Shown: positions 8,714-18,041 of the stretch, in pieces
Position numbering within the stretch: the first letter of the stretch is position 1
Layout: every line of letters begins with the position of its first letter
From: Amycolatopsis sp. FDAARGOS 1241
GTDB taxonomy: Bacteria; Actinomycetota; Actinomycetes; Mycobacteriales; Pseudonocardiaceae
Length of the DNA: 64,000 nt
Reading direction: 5' to 3'
Assembly (NCBI RefSeq): GCF_016889705.1
Contig: NZ_CP069526.1
Span: 2,356,001 to 2,420,000, forward strand
Notes under the pieces: model-generated
What the model was told of the DNA's origin: nothing
What the model saw: only the letters and a program-made list of their open reading frames with translations
Databases searched by the model: none
Program-made: the position numbers and the translations under genes

Positions 8714-9445
8714 GTGGACGGTGCGGAACTCGCTCGCGGCGCGGTCGTCGTCGCCTTCGACGGCAGCCCGGCGGCCGGGCAGGCCGTCTCGTGGGCCGCG
8801 GCCGCCGCCGCGAGCCGGGGCGTGGACCTCGTGGTCGTGACCACGACCTGGTGGCCGGCCGCGCTCGACCCCGCCGCCGGGCTGGTGCGCCTGGTGCCGG
8901 AGAGCTGCGTCGACGAGGTGGTCGCCAGGGCCACCGCCGGCCGGCCCTCGCTCAACGTGTTCGGCCACGTCGCGGACGGCGCCAGCGAGCTGCTGGTCTG
9001 CGCGGACGAGCTCGACGCCGCGCTGATCGTGGTCGCGGCCGGGCCCGGCGTTCCGGTGCGGGGCCTCGTGCGCGCCGCGGGCCGCCCGCTGGCCTTCGCC
9101 GGCGGACCGCGCGAGCCGGAACCTGACGGCCCGGTGGTCGTCGAGATCGACTCCCGGCAGGTGCGCCCCGCGGAGCTGGCGCTCGCCTTCGGGCTCGCCC
9201 GCTCGGCCGGAGTGGGCCTGCACGTGCTGCACACCACCTCCGCACGGCGGCTCATCGCGCCCCGACCCCCCGCGGCCGACCTCGCCGCCTTCGCCGTCGC
9301 GGAGCTGGGGGACTGGCTGGTGTCCTATCCGGACGTCCGGGTGACCTACGAGCTCACCTCGGCCGCGCGCACCCGCACCCTCACCCGCCGCGCTCACACG
9401 GCGCCGCTGCTGCTCGTCGGTGCCCGGGGCCGAACTCGTCGCTGA
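8714..9445 (+). CDS. Universal stress protein, tandem UspA type
   Basis: The 243-residue protein starts at GTG 8714, 11 nt after AAGGAG. The N-terminal Usp fold begins VVVAFDGSPAAGQAVSWA, with a typical ATP-loop Asp. A second, more divergent half ends APLLLVGARGRTRR, which lacks the long Gly-rich G-x9-G-S/T signature and looks truncated at the C-terminus. A strong hairpin directly downstream probably ends the transcript. The role is presumably a stress or dormancy-related nucleotide-binding protein. Confidence 0.75.
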   Translation: MDGAELARGAVVVAFDGSPAAGQAVSWAAAAAASRGVDLVVVTTTWWPAALDPAAGLVRLVPESCVDEVVARATAGRPSLNVFGHVADGASELLVCADELDAALIVVAAGPGVPVRGLVRAAGRPLAFAGGPREPEPDGPVVVEIDSRQVRPAELALAFGLARSAGVGLHVLHTTSARRLIAPRPPAADLAAFAVAELGDWLVSYPDVRVTYELTSAARTRTLTRRAHTAPLLLVGARGRTRR

Positions 9446-9453
9446 CGGTGGGT

Positions 9454-9476
9454 CCCGGTGCGGAGCCCGCACCGGG
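9454..9476 (+). terminator. Hairpin terminator after the UspA gene
   Basis: CCCGGTGCGG (9454-9463) pairs perfectly with 9467-9476 over a 3-nt loop, starting 9 bp after the stress-protein stop. It has no T-run, as is common for actinomycete terminators. Confidence 0.6.
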
Positions 9477-9774
9477 CCGACCCGCGGGAGCGCCTTCTGC
9501 TGCCGGCAGACCGTGTCGTCGAGCTGAACCGCGCCGTCGCGATCGGCTTCCAGGACGGCCCGGGGGCCGGACTCCCGGCGCCGGCGCCCCGGCCGGCCGA
9601 GGAGCACCTACGCCTACCTGAGCGCGGCCCGCGCCGACTTCCTGCGCCGGCTCGGCCGGTGGGCAGACGGCGGCGACGGCCTACGAAGAGGCCATGGCGA
9701 CGACCGGCAACGAGGTCGAACGGACGTTTCTGGCCGGACGGCTCGAGGAGGTGGCCAGACATCGCGACGACTGA
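9477..9774 (+). pseudogene. C-terminal remnant of an ECF sigma factor with TPR-like extension
   Basis: The order of segments is RVVELNRAVAIGFQDGP, then YLSAARADFLRRLGRW, then AYEEAMATTGNEVERTFLAG in another frame, ending at TGA 9772-9774. This matches the C-terminal extension of ECF42-like sigma factors (SPVVxLNRAVA, LxxARADLLRRLG, NxxERRFLxxR). The sigma domains are absent and at least two frame changes are needed, so this is a dead fragment. Confidence 0.65.
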
Positions 9775-9789
9775 GCTTCAGAAACGGGC

Positions 9790-10144
9790 TTTCGATCACC
9801 GGACGTTCGCCGTGGCGGAACGAAGCCCAGACGCGACGGAGGTCGGTGACGTCGGCGATTCCCGCGGACGCGTCGTCGAGCATGGCAGCGTTCGGGAACT
9901 CGCCGTGGTTGCCGAACAGGAACGGGAGGTCGAGGCAGTGGCAGGCGCCGTAGGGGTCGCAGGGAGCGGACCAGTCGAAGCGACACAGCGTGGCATCCGG
10001 GCCGAACTGTGGTCCCGAAGGGGCCCTGGGCAGCCACACCGCCGCCGGGTTGTCCGGATCGGCGTACATGCCGGCGGTGCCGCCGTACAGCGCCGGCACT
10101 TCGCCGCGCGCCGGTAGGTCGATCGCGCTCGCCTGAGGTCGCAT
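9790..10144 (-). pseudogene. C-terminal fragment of a type-B carboxylesterase
   Basis: The reading CRFDWSAPCDPYGACHCLDL, then PFLFGNHGEFPNAAML, then DLRRVWASFRHGERP matches the end of para-nitrobenzyl-esterase-like enzymes, where the catalytic His follows the GACH region. The N-terminal two thirds, with the GESAG nucleophile, is absent, and the C-terminal end runs into unrelated frame. It is a remnant with no likely activity. Confidence 0.6.
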
Positions 10145-10204
10145 GCGGTCAGTACCGTCACCAGCGCGACGACGGCGGCACGCCTGGAATCGGCGCAGCC
10201 CGCG

Positions 10205-11074
10205 TCACGCGGCGGCCAGCCAGCGCCCGGCGAGGGCGTTCACCCACTCCTTGGCAAGGCTCGGGTCCTCGGGCGGGCCGTCGACGATCACCAATTCGTC
10301 CACGCCCAGTTCGGCGAGTTTCGCGACGTCGCCGGGCCGCGGGTCACGCAGGGCAACGGCGACGCGCAGCTGCGCGAGGTCGCGGCCGGACTCCCGGCAC
10401 TGCGCGCGCAGGAATCCGACGCGGTCGGTGACGTGGTCGAGGTCGTCGAGGTTGAAGCCGTACCAGCCGTCGCCGTGGGCGGCGGCGCGGCGCAGGGCCG
10501 AGTCGCTGTTGCCACCGAACACGATCGGGACCGTGGCGGACCGGGTGGGCTTCGGGTTGACGCGAACGGAGTCGAAGTGGATGAACTCGCCTTCGAACGA
10601 GGCGACGTCGTCGCGCCACAGCGTGCGCATCGCGGCGACGTACTCTTCGGCCCGCGCCGCGCGCCGCGCGAAGGGCACGCCGAGTGCGTCGAACTCCTCG
10701 CGCGACCAGCCCACGCCGACGCCGAGGGTGAGCCGGCCGCCGCAGAGCCGGTCGAGACTGGCCGCCTGCTTGGCGACGACGACCGGATTGTGTTCCGGCA
10801 GCAGCAGAACGCCCGTCGCGAGGCCGATCGTCGACGTGGCCGCGGCGACGAAGCTGAGTCCCACCATGGGGTCGAGCCAGTCGGCGGCCGCCGGCACGGC
10901 GATCCGCCCGTCGGCCGAGTACGGGTAGTGCGACGAGCTGTCGTCGACCATCACGACGTGTTCGCCCGACCACAGCGTGGCGAACCCGCACGATTCCGCC
11001 GCGGCGGCCACGGCGTCGATGACGGACCGGCGCGCACCCGCGCCGATCCCCAGAGCGTGCAGACCGACCTGCAT
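10205..11074 (-). CDS. Luciferase-like F420-dependent oxidoreductase (TIGR03619-like)
   Basis: The ATG at 11074 gives 289 residues beginning MQVGLHALGIG. The open frame extends far upstream, but that part is not protein-like. The TIM-barrel LLM pattern is clear: WSGEHVVM near residue 37, GLATGVLLLPEHNPVVVAKQ, LCGGRLTLGVGVGWSREEF and FGGNSDSALRRAA. This is the F420-binding group common in actinomycetes. It has no operon partner; both flanks are decayed genes. The substrate is unknown. Confidence 0.87.
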   Translation of the reverse strand: MQVGLHALGIGAGARRSVIDAVAAAAESCGFATLWSGEHVVMVDDSSSHYPYSADGRIAVPAAADWLDPMVGLSFVAAATSTIGLATGVLLLPEHNPVVVAKQAASLDRLCGGRLTLGVGVGWSREEFDALGVPFARRAARAEEYVAAMRTLWRDDVASFEGEFIHFDSVRVNPKPTRSATVPIVFGGNSDSALRRAAAHGDGWYGFNLDDLDHVTDRVGFLRAQCRESGRDLAQLRVAVALRDPRPGDVAKLAELGVDELVIVDGPPEDPSLAKEWVNALAGRWLAAA

Positions 11075-11805
11075 CCGACCAGCATGGCACAAAACGGGCT
11101 GTCGACGGCGCCACGATCCGCCTGGTACCGCAGCCGGACGGTTACTTGCCGCCGAGACCGTGCGGGAACCCGGTGAAGGCTCAATCGGCTGGTCTGGACG
11201 GTCCATTGTGGAGCTACGAGCCGGGCAGCGGTCGAGCACGTCCGGCGACGCGTGTGCCGGCCGGGCGGTCGGGCACGTACGTGGGCACCGAGGTCGAGTA
11301 GCAATGGAGGGTGATCGACGGCGCCGACGACGTGTCCTTCCACGACCTGGAGATTTTCTTCGCATTCGCGCGGCCGCAGGACTGTGTTGGCCTCCTGTCT
11401 CAGGACGTATTCGCACTCGGCTGCGAAGCGCAGCTTCGGATCGGGGTGGCGATCTCGCCCAGCCACTACGACGTCGGCGACCAGCCCGAGCGCCGGCACC
11501 CCGAGCGCGGCGATCTCCTCCGCGGTCCGCTGTGCCGTCGCGCCGTTCGAACCGGCCGTGACCACCACTCCGGCGGCGGAACATGTGAACGGCCGGCTGA
11601 TCACGGTGGGACCGCCCGAAGGGTGACCGTCTCGGTCCGGCGGCACCGTGCTGATCGCGTGTCGCCGGTCTTCGGGCTCCACGTGGAGGTGGTGGCCCGC
11701 TTCGGGCCGGGCCCCGGCCTCGGCGCGGGGAAGGCCCTCCGGAAGTGCGCCGCGGCGCCGGCCGGTGATGTGGACGACGCCGCGGGCCACCGCACGGCCG
11801 CCCGG
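11075..11805. other. Degenerate region, 730 bp, no gene supported
   Basis: Short protein-like minus-strand stretches such as AAGVVVTAGSNGATAQRTAE (about 11520-11580) look like shreds of coding sequence, but no frame is long or coherent enough to name. Nothing intact is seen on either strand. Confidence 0.5.
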
Positions 11806-11891
11806 ATCGCATCTCGACCCGCCGGACCAGCCGCACCTCAACCGCGATTTCCGCGACCTCGCCGGCTGCACGCCCACCGAATACGTGGGCG
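11806..11891 (+). pseudogene. Last few codons of an AraC-family regulator
   Basis: The stretch DQPHLNRDFRDLAGCTPTEY is a near-perfect match to the second helix-turn-helix and end of AraC/XylS proteins (DQPHLxRxFRxxxGxTPxxY). Nothing upstream in frame supplies the rest of the domain. A 28-residue relic adjacent to a decayed hydrolase. Confidence 0.55.
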
Positions 11892-11909
11892 GTGGGGGCA
11901 CCCGCGCGG

Positions 11910-12641
11910 TCAGTCCCGGCCGGCGAGCTCGAGTTTGCGGGCCAGGAGCGCGGGGTTGGTGAACATGACCTCGTGTGAACCTTCGAGGGTCACCAGGCGT
12001 AAGGCGCCCAGGCGGCGGGCGTTGGCGAGGTGACCGTGGTCCGGGTCGCCGGGCGGGAGGGCCGAGTCCTCATCGGACAGCACGTAGGTGCGGGGGGATG
12101 TGGTTCAACGTGTAGAACTTCGTGAGGTCCGGCTTCTCGGCTGTCGGGCGCAGCGGCTCGGGGTGAGCAGGTCGTAGGTCTCCTGCGCTCGCGCGAGGTC
12201 GGCGTCGCCGATGAACGCGTCGCGCCAGACTTCGAAGGGCAGCATGACCGTGTTGGCCGTCGTCTGCGCGGCCAGCTGGGGGAACAGCTCCTGGTAGGCG
12301 AGCGGGGTGTTGTCCAGGACGCTGGTGCCGTTCGCCGGCACGAAGGCGTTGAAGAAGACCAGCCGCCGGATCCGGTCGGGCACGCGTTCGGCGACGCGGG
12401 CGATGACGCTGCCGCCCAAGCTGTGGCCGACCAGGACGAAGTCGTCGAGCTCGTGCTCGTCGAGGTAGGTCGTGATCGACGCGACGCAGTCGTCGTGGCT
12501 CACGTCGCGCGCGTCACCCGGACCGTGCCCGGCGACGGTGGGGCAGTGGACCTCGTGGCCCTGCTCGGTGAGGCGGGCGGCGACGTCCGCCCACAGGGTT
12601 CCGTCGTGCCACGAGCCGTGGACGAGAACGAAGATTGGCAT
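11910..12641 (-). pseudogene. Alpha/beta hydrolase (EstC/salicylate-esterase-like), two frameshifts
   Basis: From ATG 12641 the frame reads MPIFVLVHGSWHDGTLW, then FVLVGHSLGGSVIARVAERV with the Ser elbow, to TYDLLTP. It must then shift near 12160 to read EPLRPTAEKPDLTKFY, and again near 12095 to read TYVLSDEDSALPPGDPDHG and VTLEGSHEVMFTNP, with the catalytic His, ending at 11910. The intact form would be about 243 residues and related to the gene at 1885-2613. It is disrupted before the catalytic His. Confidence 0.75.
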
Positions 12642-13401
12642 GGGCGCACACTCATCACCGCTGAGCGCCGCGGAGCGGGAATTCTCGTGTGCAGAACAAT
12701 CTCCGCATATCGTTGACACAAAATATCCAGGTTATTGAGATTCTTCGTCGCGGCGCACGAAGACGTGCTCGAGTGCGCAGGAGGGAAATCTGTCCGGGCC
12801 TGACATAGGTGGGCGGCTTCGCCGGGGATGTGGAGTGCCGCGAAGCTGCGGCACGGACCAGGAAACGTCCGAACAGGACTTGCCGGTCACGGTGGTCGAT
12901 GCCGGTGACGACCTGGTCCTGCGGTCGCGGCTCTCCGGGGCCGACCCGCAGCGCGCGCGTGTGCCGCTCGACCGGGTGCTCGGCCCGATCGGTGGCCGCC
13001 TCGCGGAGCCGGCGCCGGCCGGCAGCGCCGTCTCGTGGAGCGGCGCGACGCCGTCGGACCGGAGGTCGGCGAGGGGTCGCGCCCGGCGATCGAGAAGGCA
13101 CCGTGGTTTTGCGGCACCGTGGCTTTGCGGCAGCGCGGTGCTGACGCAAAGCCACGGTCGGGTGGATCGCGGGGGTGATGGCCAGCCCGCTGACCTCGTT
13201 CATCTCGGCCGAGACGAACCGCGTCGGCCGCCTCGACGTCGGCGAACACCTGCGCGTGCGCGGCGTCGAGGAGGGGGACGCCGCTGAGGAACCGGCCGCC
13301 CCGGAGGGCCGGGTCGCAATGCAGAGCTGCCGGCGCGCGCTGCCGCAGGGCAAGTTCGCGGGGTACCACGTGGCCGCGGACCGGCGCCCGGGGATCGGTT
13401 G
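12642..13401. other. 760-bp stretch with coding-like shreds and repeats, no intact gene
   Basis: A plus-strand segment near 12850-13040 (DLPVTVVDAGDDLVLRSRLS, then ADPQRARVPLDRVLGPIGGR) has coding-like third-position GC but starts and stops nowhere sensible. A second plus-strand segment near 13170-13390 reads ASPLTSFISAETNRVGRLDV. I do not recognise either. A repeat cluster lies at 13098-13158. Confidence 0.45.
13098..13158. repeat. 16-bp tandem repeat followed by its inverted copy
   Basis: GCACCGTGGTTTTGCG (13098-13113) is repeated with one mismatch as GCACCGTGGCTTTGCG (13114-13129). ACCGTGGCTTTGCG (13116-13129) is then perfectly inverted at 13145-13158. The last two can form a 14-bp stem with a 15-nt loop. 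No gene overlaps it; it may be a terminator, a small mobile repeat or a protein site. Confidence 0.65.
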
Positions 13402-13941
13402 TCAGTGCAGGTTGAGCAGCACGAAGTTCTTGAGCACGATCATCAGGATTCCCAGCGCCGCCGCCGAAAACGTCGTGACGATCAGCTGCCGCCCACGCAA
13501 CTGCGCGGCGCGACCCGCCGACCACGCGTGGTAGACGAGCAGCACGACCGCGACCACGAGCCCGGTGTTGGCGGCAACCGTGTCAGACGCGCCGGCCAGC
13601 CAAGCCGCCAGCAGTGCCAGCAGGGGCCCGTACGACGCGCTGACCATGGGCCAGGTGACGGCGAGTTCCGTCCGCACGTGCCTCGCCGTCGGCAGCTTCC
13701 CGCGCTCCACCTGCTGCCCGAGCAGCTCGGCGTACTCCTCGGCCGCCCAGTAGACGATCAGGGTGACCACCACGGCCAGCGCGAGCGCCCCCGTCGGGAT
13801 CCGGCCGCCGGCCGCCGTGAGGATCGCTGCCGTCACGATCGCGCCGTAGATGCCGGCGGCGCGCCGGCGCCCCGCAATCCGTCCGCGCGCCGCCGGCCGC
13901 GGCCGATCGGGCGACGAGGCCGCCTCCGCACCGGAATCCAT
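13402..13941 (-). CDS. Small integral membrane protein, about four TM segments
   Basis: ATG 13941 gives 179 residues starting MDSGAEAASSPDRPRP. After a basic N-terminus there are hydrophobic stretches at roughly 28-45 (GIYGAIVTAAILTAAGG), 49-66 (LALAVVVTLIVYWAAEEY), 100-120 (LLALLAAWLAGASD), 121-140 (GLVVAVVLLVYHAW) and 150-175 (IVTTFSAAALGILMIVLKNF). A family name is not evident to me; actinomycetes carry many such uncharacterised proteins. It has no operon partner. Confidence 0.7.
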   Translation of the reverse strand: MDSGAEAASSPDRPRPAARGRIAGRRRAAGIYGAIVTAAILTAAGGRIPTGALALAVVVTLIVYWAAEEYAELLGQQVERGKLPTARHVRTELAVTWPMVSASYGPLLALLAAWLAGASDTVAANTGLVVAVVLLVYHAWSAGRAAQLRGRQLIVTTFSAAALGILMIVLKNFVLLNLH

Positions 13942-14238
13942 CCACCCACTCTCTGCCTGCGGGCGAGCCGTGACATCACCCGCACCGGACGAGGTCCTTG
14001 TCCCGGCTGCCGGGCACCCGTGCGCGGCAGCCGGAAGTGGTTGCGGTGGTAGGACATTCGCCGATCCGGCCGTCCGGCGCGCGGCTTGGCCGCATTCGAC
14101 CTGGCTGCGTGCTGCCTGCCGAGGAGCACGCTCTTCAGGACGGCGTGCTGGCCAAGTTCCCGCTCCGACCAGCAAATATGTTCAAGGAAGACGTATATCG
14201 AACATAATTGGGCAGCAGTTTCCGCTGGGGCTGGCTGA
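13942..14238. other. Intergenic stretch with an AT-rich inverted repeat
   Basis: No gene is seen. TATGTTC (14177-14183) and GAACATA (14200-14206) form 7-bp arms 16 bp apart in a local AT-rich patch just before the enolase-superfamily fragment. This could be a regulator site for the former sugar cluster downstream. Confidence 0.4.
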
Positions 14239-14574
14239 TTGAGCCTGAAGATCAGCCGCGTCGGCGGAGTGCAGAAGTGCCAGCAGATGATCCGCGTCGC
14301 CGAAGCGCACAACATCGACTACATCGTGGACGAGATCAACGAGATGAAGATCGCCAACACCGCCGTCGCCCACCTGGCCGTGGCCTCGCGCAACCCGTTG
14401 TACACCGGGGTCGCCTGCCACACCTTGTTCGAACAGGACATCGTCGCGAACGGAGGGGTCACGATCACCGACGGGATCGCGGACGTGAGCGACCGGCCCG
14501 GACTCGGGATCGGCACGGAGTCGGCTCTCGACGTGGACGTCGAATCGACTGCGGTGCGGTACGCGTATGCGTGA
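14239..14574 (+). pseudogene. C-terminal fragment of a muconate-cycloisomerase/mandelate-racemase-type enolase
   Basis: About 111 residues read LKISRVGGVQKCQQMIRVAE, then TAVAHLAVASRNPLYTGVAC and DRPGLGIG near the end, the last strands of the TIM barrel and C-terminal cap of the enolase superfamily. The metal-ligand strands and N-terminal capping domain are missing upstream, so the gene is 5'-truncated. The stop overlaps the start of the next reading frame by 8 bp, suggesting a former operon with the substrate-binding-protein gene. Confidence 0.65.
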
Positions 14575-15443
14575 GCACGGCGGCCACGGGCGCAGGTTGC
14601 GGATCACGGTGGTCGAGAAGAACCGGGGCCCCTACTGGGACATGGTGAACGCCGGCTGGCGTGACGCGGCGGAGCGGCTCGGGCTGGACCTGATCATCGA
14701 GGCCCCGGTCTACGAAGCGGTCGGCGACCAAGTCGGCGCGATCCGCCGGCACCTCGCGGCGGGTGTCGACGGGGTGGCGTTCGTGGCCAGTGACGAGACG
14801 GCGTCGACGACGTCGTGGCCGAAGCGACCGCGGCCGGCGTACCTGTGGTGACGTTCGACCTCGACGCGCCGCGCAGTGGCCGGTCGCTCTTCGTCGGGAT
14901 GCCGGAGGCGGTCGAGCTCGGCCGGCAAGCGGGCCGGCTGATGACGGAGCGCGTGCCGGCAGGGCCCCGGATCCTGGTCCAGACCGGTTCCGCCAAGGCA
15001 CCCGGGGCCGTGGGCAAACTGCGGGGCTTCCTGGAGGTGACGGTGCAGGCCGGTCTCGAGGTCGTCGGCGGTGAGGACGACGGCGAACGGATCGGCCTGG
15101 CCACCGCGAACGCGCGCGCCGCGCTGGCCGAGGACCTCGGTTTCGCCGGTTGCTACGGGGGCTACGGCTACCACGCCCGGTCCAGGCCGCGGTCGTGGAA
15201 GACGCGGGCCGGGCGGGGGAGATCGTCATTATCGGAAACAACATGTTGCCCGAGACGGCGGCCGCGATCGCCCGCGGCACGGTTGCGGCGAGCATCTGGA
15301 TCCGCGAGTACTACTTCGGCTATTACGCGGCCGCGGCGATCGCGATGGTCGCGCGGCTCGGCACCGCGGAAGCGCTGACCCTGCTGGGCTTCGACCCGGC
15401 CCGCGCTAGCTCAGCCAGCGGCGACCGGCACCGCAGGTCGTGA
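14567..15443 (+). pseudogene. Sugar-type periplasmic-binding protein (ABC substrate-binding), two frameshifts
   Basis: The pieces are LRITVVEKNRGPYWDMVNAG and AAGVDGVAFVASDETA, then after a shift near 14805 VAEATAAGVPVVTFDLDAP and GPRILVQTGSAKAPG, then after a shift near 15177 VQAAVVEDAGRAGEIVIIGN and SIWIREYYFGYYAAAAIAMV. This is the type-1 periplasmic binding fold seen in ribose-like ABC systems. No lipoprotein signal is visible at the annotated start, and no ABC permease or ATPase is present nearby. It is a remnant of a sugar-uptake system. Confidence 0.7.
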
Positions 15444-15587
15444 CCTCGGCCAACCTGGCGGAGTTCACCAGATGGGCGAAGACGCACCGGGTGTTCGAGC
15501 GGACCGCCGCGACGACAGGTACGTGAGCCTCGTGGCGGCAACACGCGGTTACGCTGGCACGCCGGGACACACCAACGGGGGTGGAGA

Positions 15588-16807
15588 GTGAGCAACGGAC
15601 CGGCTCGGTCTTCCCACGCGACCTCGGGGACACCGCAGCAGCGAGAGCAGGTTTTGTTCGCGCTGAGCCGTTACGGGCCGATCAGCCGCGCGCGGCTGGG
15701 CGAGGTCACCGGGCGTTCGCGCACGTCGGTGTGGGCCGTGGTGAGCGATCTGATCGCTGAGGGAACCGTCGTCGAGGACTCGCCCGATCCGGATGTGCGG
15801 GCCGCGCACAGCGGGCGCCCGCCCGCGCTGCTCAAGCTCGCCCAGCCCAGTGACGTCGTGGTCGGGGTGGATTTCGGCCGCACGCACATCCGGGCCGCAG
15901 TGGCGGACCTGTCGGGCCGGATCCTCGCGGAGCGGCTCGTGTCCATGCAGGTTGACGACTTCGCGGCCGAATCGCTCTCGACGGCCGCCGAGCTCGTGAC
16001 CGCGTTGACCGCGGAAGCCGGTGTCGACCGCGGAGTGGTCCGGAAGGTCGTCGTCGGCCTGCCCGCACCGGTCAACCGCGCGACGGGGAGCATCACCCTC
16101 GGCCGGGTGCTCAACAGCGGGGTCGGGATGGTCCCGGCGACCGAACTCGAAGACCGCATCGGCATTCCCGTTTCCCTGGAGAACAACGCCAACCTCGGTG
16201 CGCTCGCCGAAGCTCGGGAGGGCGCGGCGCGCGGCGTGGACGACGTCTTCTACGTCAAGGTCTCGAGCGGCATCGGCGCCGGGCTCGTGCTGAACGGCCG
16301 GCTCTACCGGGGCGCCGCGGGCATCGCCGGCGAGATCGGGCACGTGCTGGTCGACGAGGACGGCGCGCTGTGCTGGTGCGGGAGCCGCGGCTGCCTCGAC
16401 ACCGTCGCGTCCGGGCGGCGGTTCATCGAGCTGCTCCAGCCAACCCGTCCCGAGCCGCTGACGCTCGAGGAGGTGGTGCGGCTCGTGCGCGCCGGCGATC
16501 CGCTGGCCCACCGCATCGTCTCCGACGCCGGCCGGACCCTCGGCCGGGCGATCGCGGACCTGTGCGCGAGCCTGAACCCGGGCGCCGTGGTGCTGGGTGG
16601 TCTGGTCAGCGAAGCGGGGACGTGCTCGTGGACGCCGTCGGCGACAGCTTGCACCGCTACGCCCAGCCGGCCATCACCGACGGACTGCGGCTGATGCGGT
16701 CTTCGCTGGGCAGACGGGCCTAGGTCGTCGGCGCGGTGACGCTGGCGCTCGACTCCACGCGCCGGGCGCTGGCCGATCGGCACCGGCTGCCCCAGACGTC
16801 GAACTAG
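15588..16807 (+). pseudogene. ROK-family transcriptional repressor/sugar kinase, frameshift plus nonsense near C-terminus
   Basis: From GTG 15588 the N-terminus is a MarR-like helix-turn-helix (ISRARLGEVTGRSRTSVWAV), followed by the ROK kinase fold (VVGVDFGRTHIRAAVADLSG), and near residue 262 the zinc signature CWCGSRGCLD. The annotated frame runs to 16694, but the natural C-terminus needs a shift near 16618 (GLVSEAG then DVLVDAVGDSLHRYAQPA) and read-through of TAG at 16721-16723 to finish at 16807. Only the last about 60 residues are affected, so partial function is conceivable. It probably regulated the adjoining sugar genes. Confidence 0.75.
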
Positions 16808-16829
16808 GGCTGCGGGAGGGAAGCACCAG

Positions 16830-17692
16830 ATGACCATCGGGGCGATGCCACGGATCCGGATCGGCGGGACACCGGTCAGCCGGCTGTCGTTCGGCGGCGC
16901 CGGCTGGTCCCTCGCGGACGAACGGGACGGCGACGGCGCGATCGCCACGATTCACGCGGCGATCGACCACGGGGTCACGCTGATCGACACCGCTCGCGCC
17001 TACACCACAGCCGATCATCCTTCCCACAACGAGTGGCTGATCGGCAAGGCGCCGGCCGCGCACCCGGACGGTGCATCGGTCTTCGTCGCGACCAAGGGCG
17101 GCACTTCCGCAGCGGGCCCACGGAATTCCCCGTCGACGGGTCCCCGGCAGCCCTGCGGCACGACTGCGAGCAGAGCCTGCGCACGCTCGGCCGCGATCGG
17201 CTGGACCTGTACCAGCTGCACCGCGCGGACGACCCGTCGACCGTGTTCGAGGAGAGCGTCGGCGAGCTCGCGGCACTGCGGGACGAGGGCAAGATCCGCT
17301 GCGTCGGTTTGTGCAACGTGACCGTGGCACAGCTTGACAAAGCTCGCACGATCACCGTGATCGACGCGGTGCAGAACCGCTACTCGCCGCTCCCGCGGGA
17401 CGACGAGACCCTCGCCCACTGTGCTCGTGAGGGCATTCCCTACCTCGCGTACTCCCCGCTGGGCGGCAGGTCCAGCGCCCAGCAGCTCGAGACGGAGCTG
17501 CCTGACCTCGCGCGGATCGCGGCCGAGCGTGGCTTCACCGTGCAGCAGGTCGCCATCGCCTGGCTCACTTCGTTCCGCGCCAACCTGGTTCCCATCGTCG
17601 GCACGAGTCGTCCGGCTCATCTCGTCCAGGCCGTCGAGGCGGTCGCTGCCGGCTTGCCGGCACCAGAAGTGGAGCAGCTGTCGGGTCGCTGA
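16830..17692 (+). pseudogene. Aldo/keto reductase, one frameshift
   Basis: ATG 16830 follows GGAGGGAA. The first frame supplies SRLSFGGAGWSLADE and TLIDTARAYTTADHPS (catalytic Asp and Tyr) and VFVATKGG (Lys). Near 17098 a one-base change is needed to continue as HFRSGPTEFPVDGSP, LYQLHRADDP (His) and LAYSPLGGRSS, ending at 17692. The joined protein would be a normal AKR of about 287 residues. The gene directly follows the ROK gene. Confidence 0.78.
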
Positions 17693-17752
17693 GGGTGCGT
17701 TTCCGCGCGGCCGCGGCGCGGACGGCGCCGTCTCCGGTCCGCGATGACTAGG

Positions 17753-17768
17753 GTGAAAAACGTTTCAC
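17753..17768. promoter_or_regulatory. LacI-type palindrome (GTGAAA-N4-TTTCAC)
   Basis: GTGAAAAACGTTTCAC has perfect 6-bp arms and the central ACG typical of LacI-family operators. It lies about 20 bp upstream of a plausible promoter at 17787-17816. Confidence 0.6.
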
Positions 17769-17786
17769 CACGGCCTCGGCCTCGCA

Positions 17787-17816
17787 TTGACTTTGCTTCG
17801 CAAGGGATAGTAGCGT
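17787..17816 (+). promoter_or_regulatory. Candidate promoter between two operators
   Basis: TTGACT at 17787 is followed after 15-18 bp by GATAGTAGCGT, a fair housekeeping -10 region. It is flanked by TGAAA/TTTCA palindromes at 17753-17768 and 17831-17846, the layout of a repressible promoter. It would drive the small regulator genes at 17871-18235. Confidence 0.45.
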
Positions 17817-17830
17817 GATCGCCGCCAGGG

Positions 17831-17846
17831 TTGTGAAACCTTTCAA
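17831..17846. promoter_or_regulatory. LacI-type palindrome (TGAAA-CC-TTTCA)
   Basis: The core TGAAACCTTTCA (17834-17845) is a perfect palindrome located just downstream of the candidate promoter and upstream of the GGGAGGGGAGG ribosome site. Its half-sites match those of the upstream palindrome at 17753. Confidence 0.55.
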
Positions 17847-17870
17847 TCCGGGAGGGGAGGCCGGCGACGC

Positions 17871-18041
17871 GTGTGCGCGCTCCGTGAATCCCGGACTGTG
17901 CCCGCTGTGACCCGGATCGAAGCTTCGGCGCTGGAGGCCGGGCCGGTGGTTCGGACCTTCCCGGTGACGCCGTCCCGGTTCCCGGGCGGGATCCGGTCGC
18001 GGGAGCGAGCGCGGGGCGAGGGGAGGGAGCCGGGCCGGTGA
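17871..18041 (+). CDS. Small ORF upstream of and overlapping a LuxR-type HTH gene
   Basis: GTG 17871 lies about 10 nt after GGGAGGGGAGG and opens 56 codons (MCALRESRTVPAVTRIEASA at the start) whose TGA overlaps the GTG of the next gene as GTGA. Alone it resembles nothing. It could be a translationally coupled leader protein. More likely it is the N-terminal half of one split helix-turn-helix protein, because relatives of the next gene usually carry an N-terminal arm. Confidence 0.4.
   Translation: MCALRESRTVPAVTRIEASALEAGPVVRTFPVTPSRFPGGIRSRERARGEGREPGR

Noticed and set aside
11440..11620. A short SDR-like or reductase-like fragment on the minus strand
   Set aside because: The stretch with VVVTAGSNGATAQ is too short and lacks the TGxxxGxG spacing and downstream YxxxK; it may be chance.
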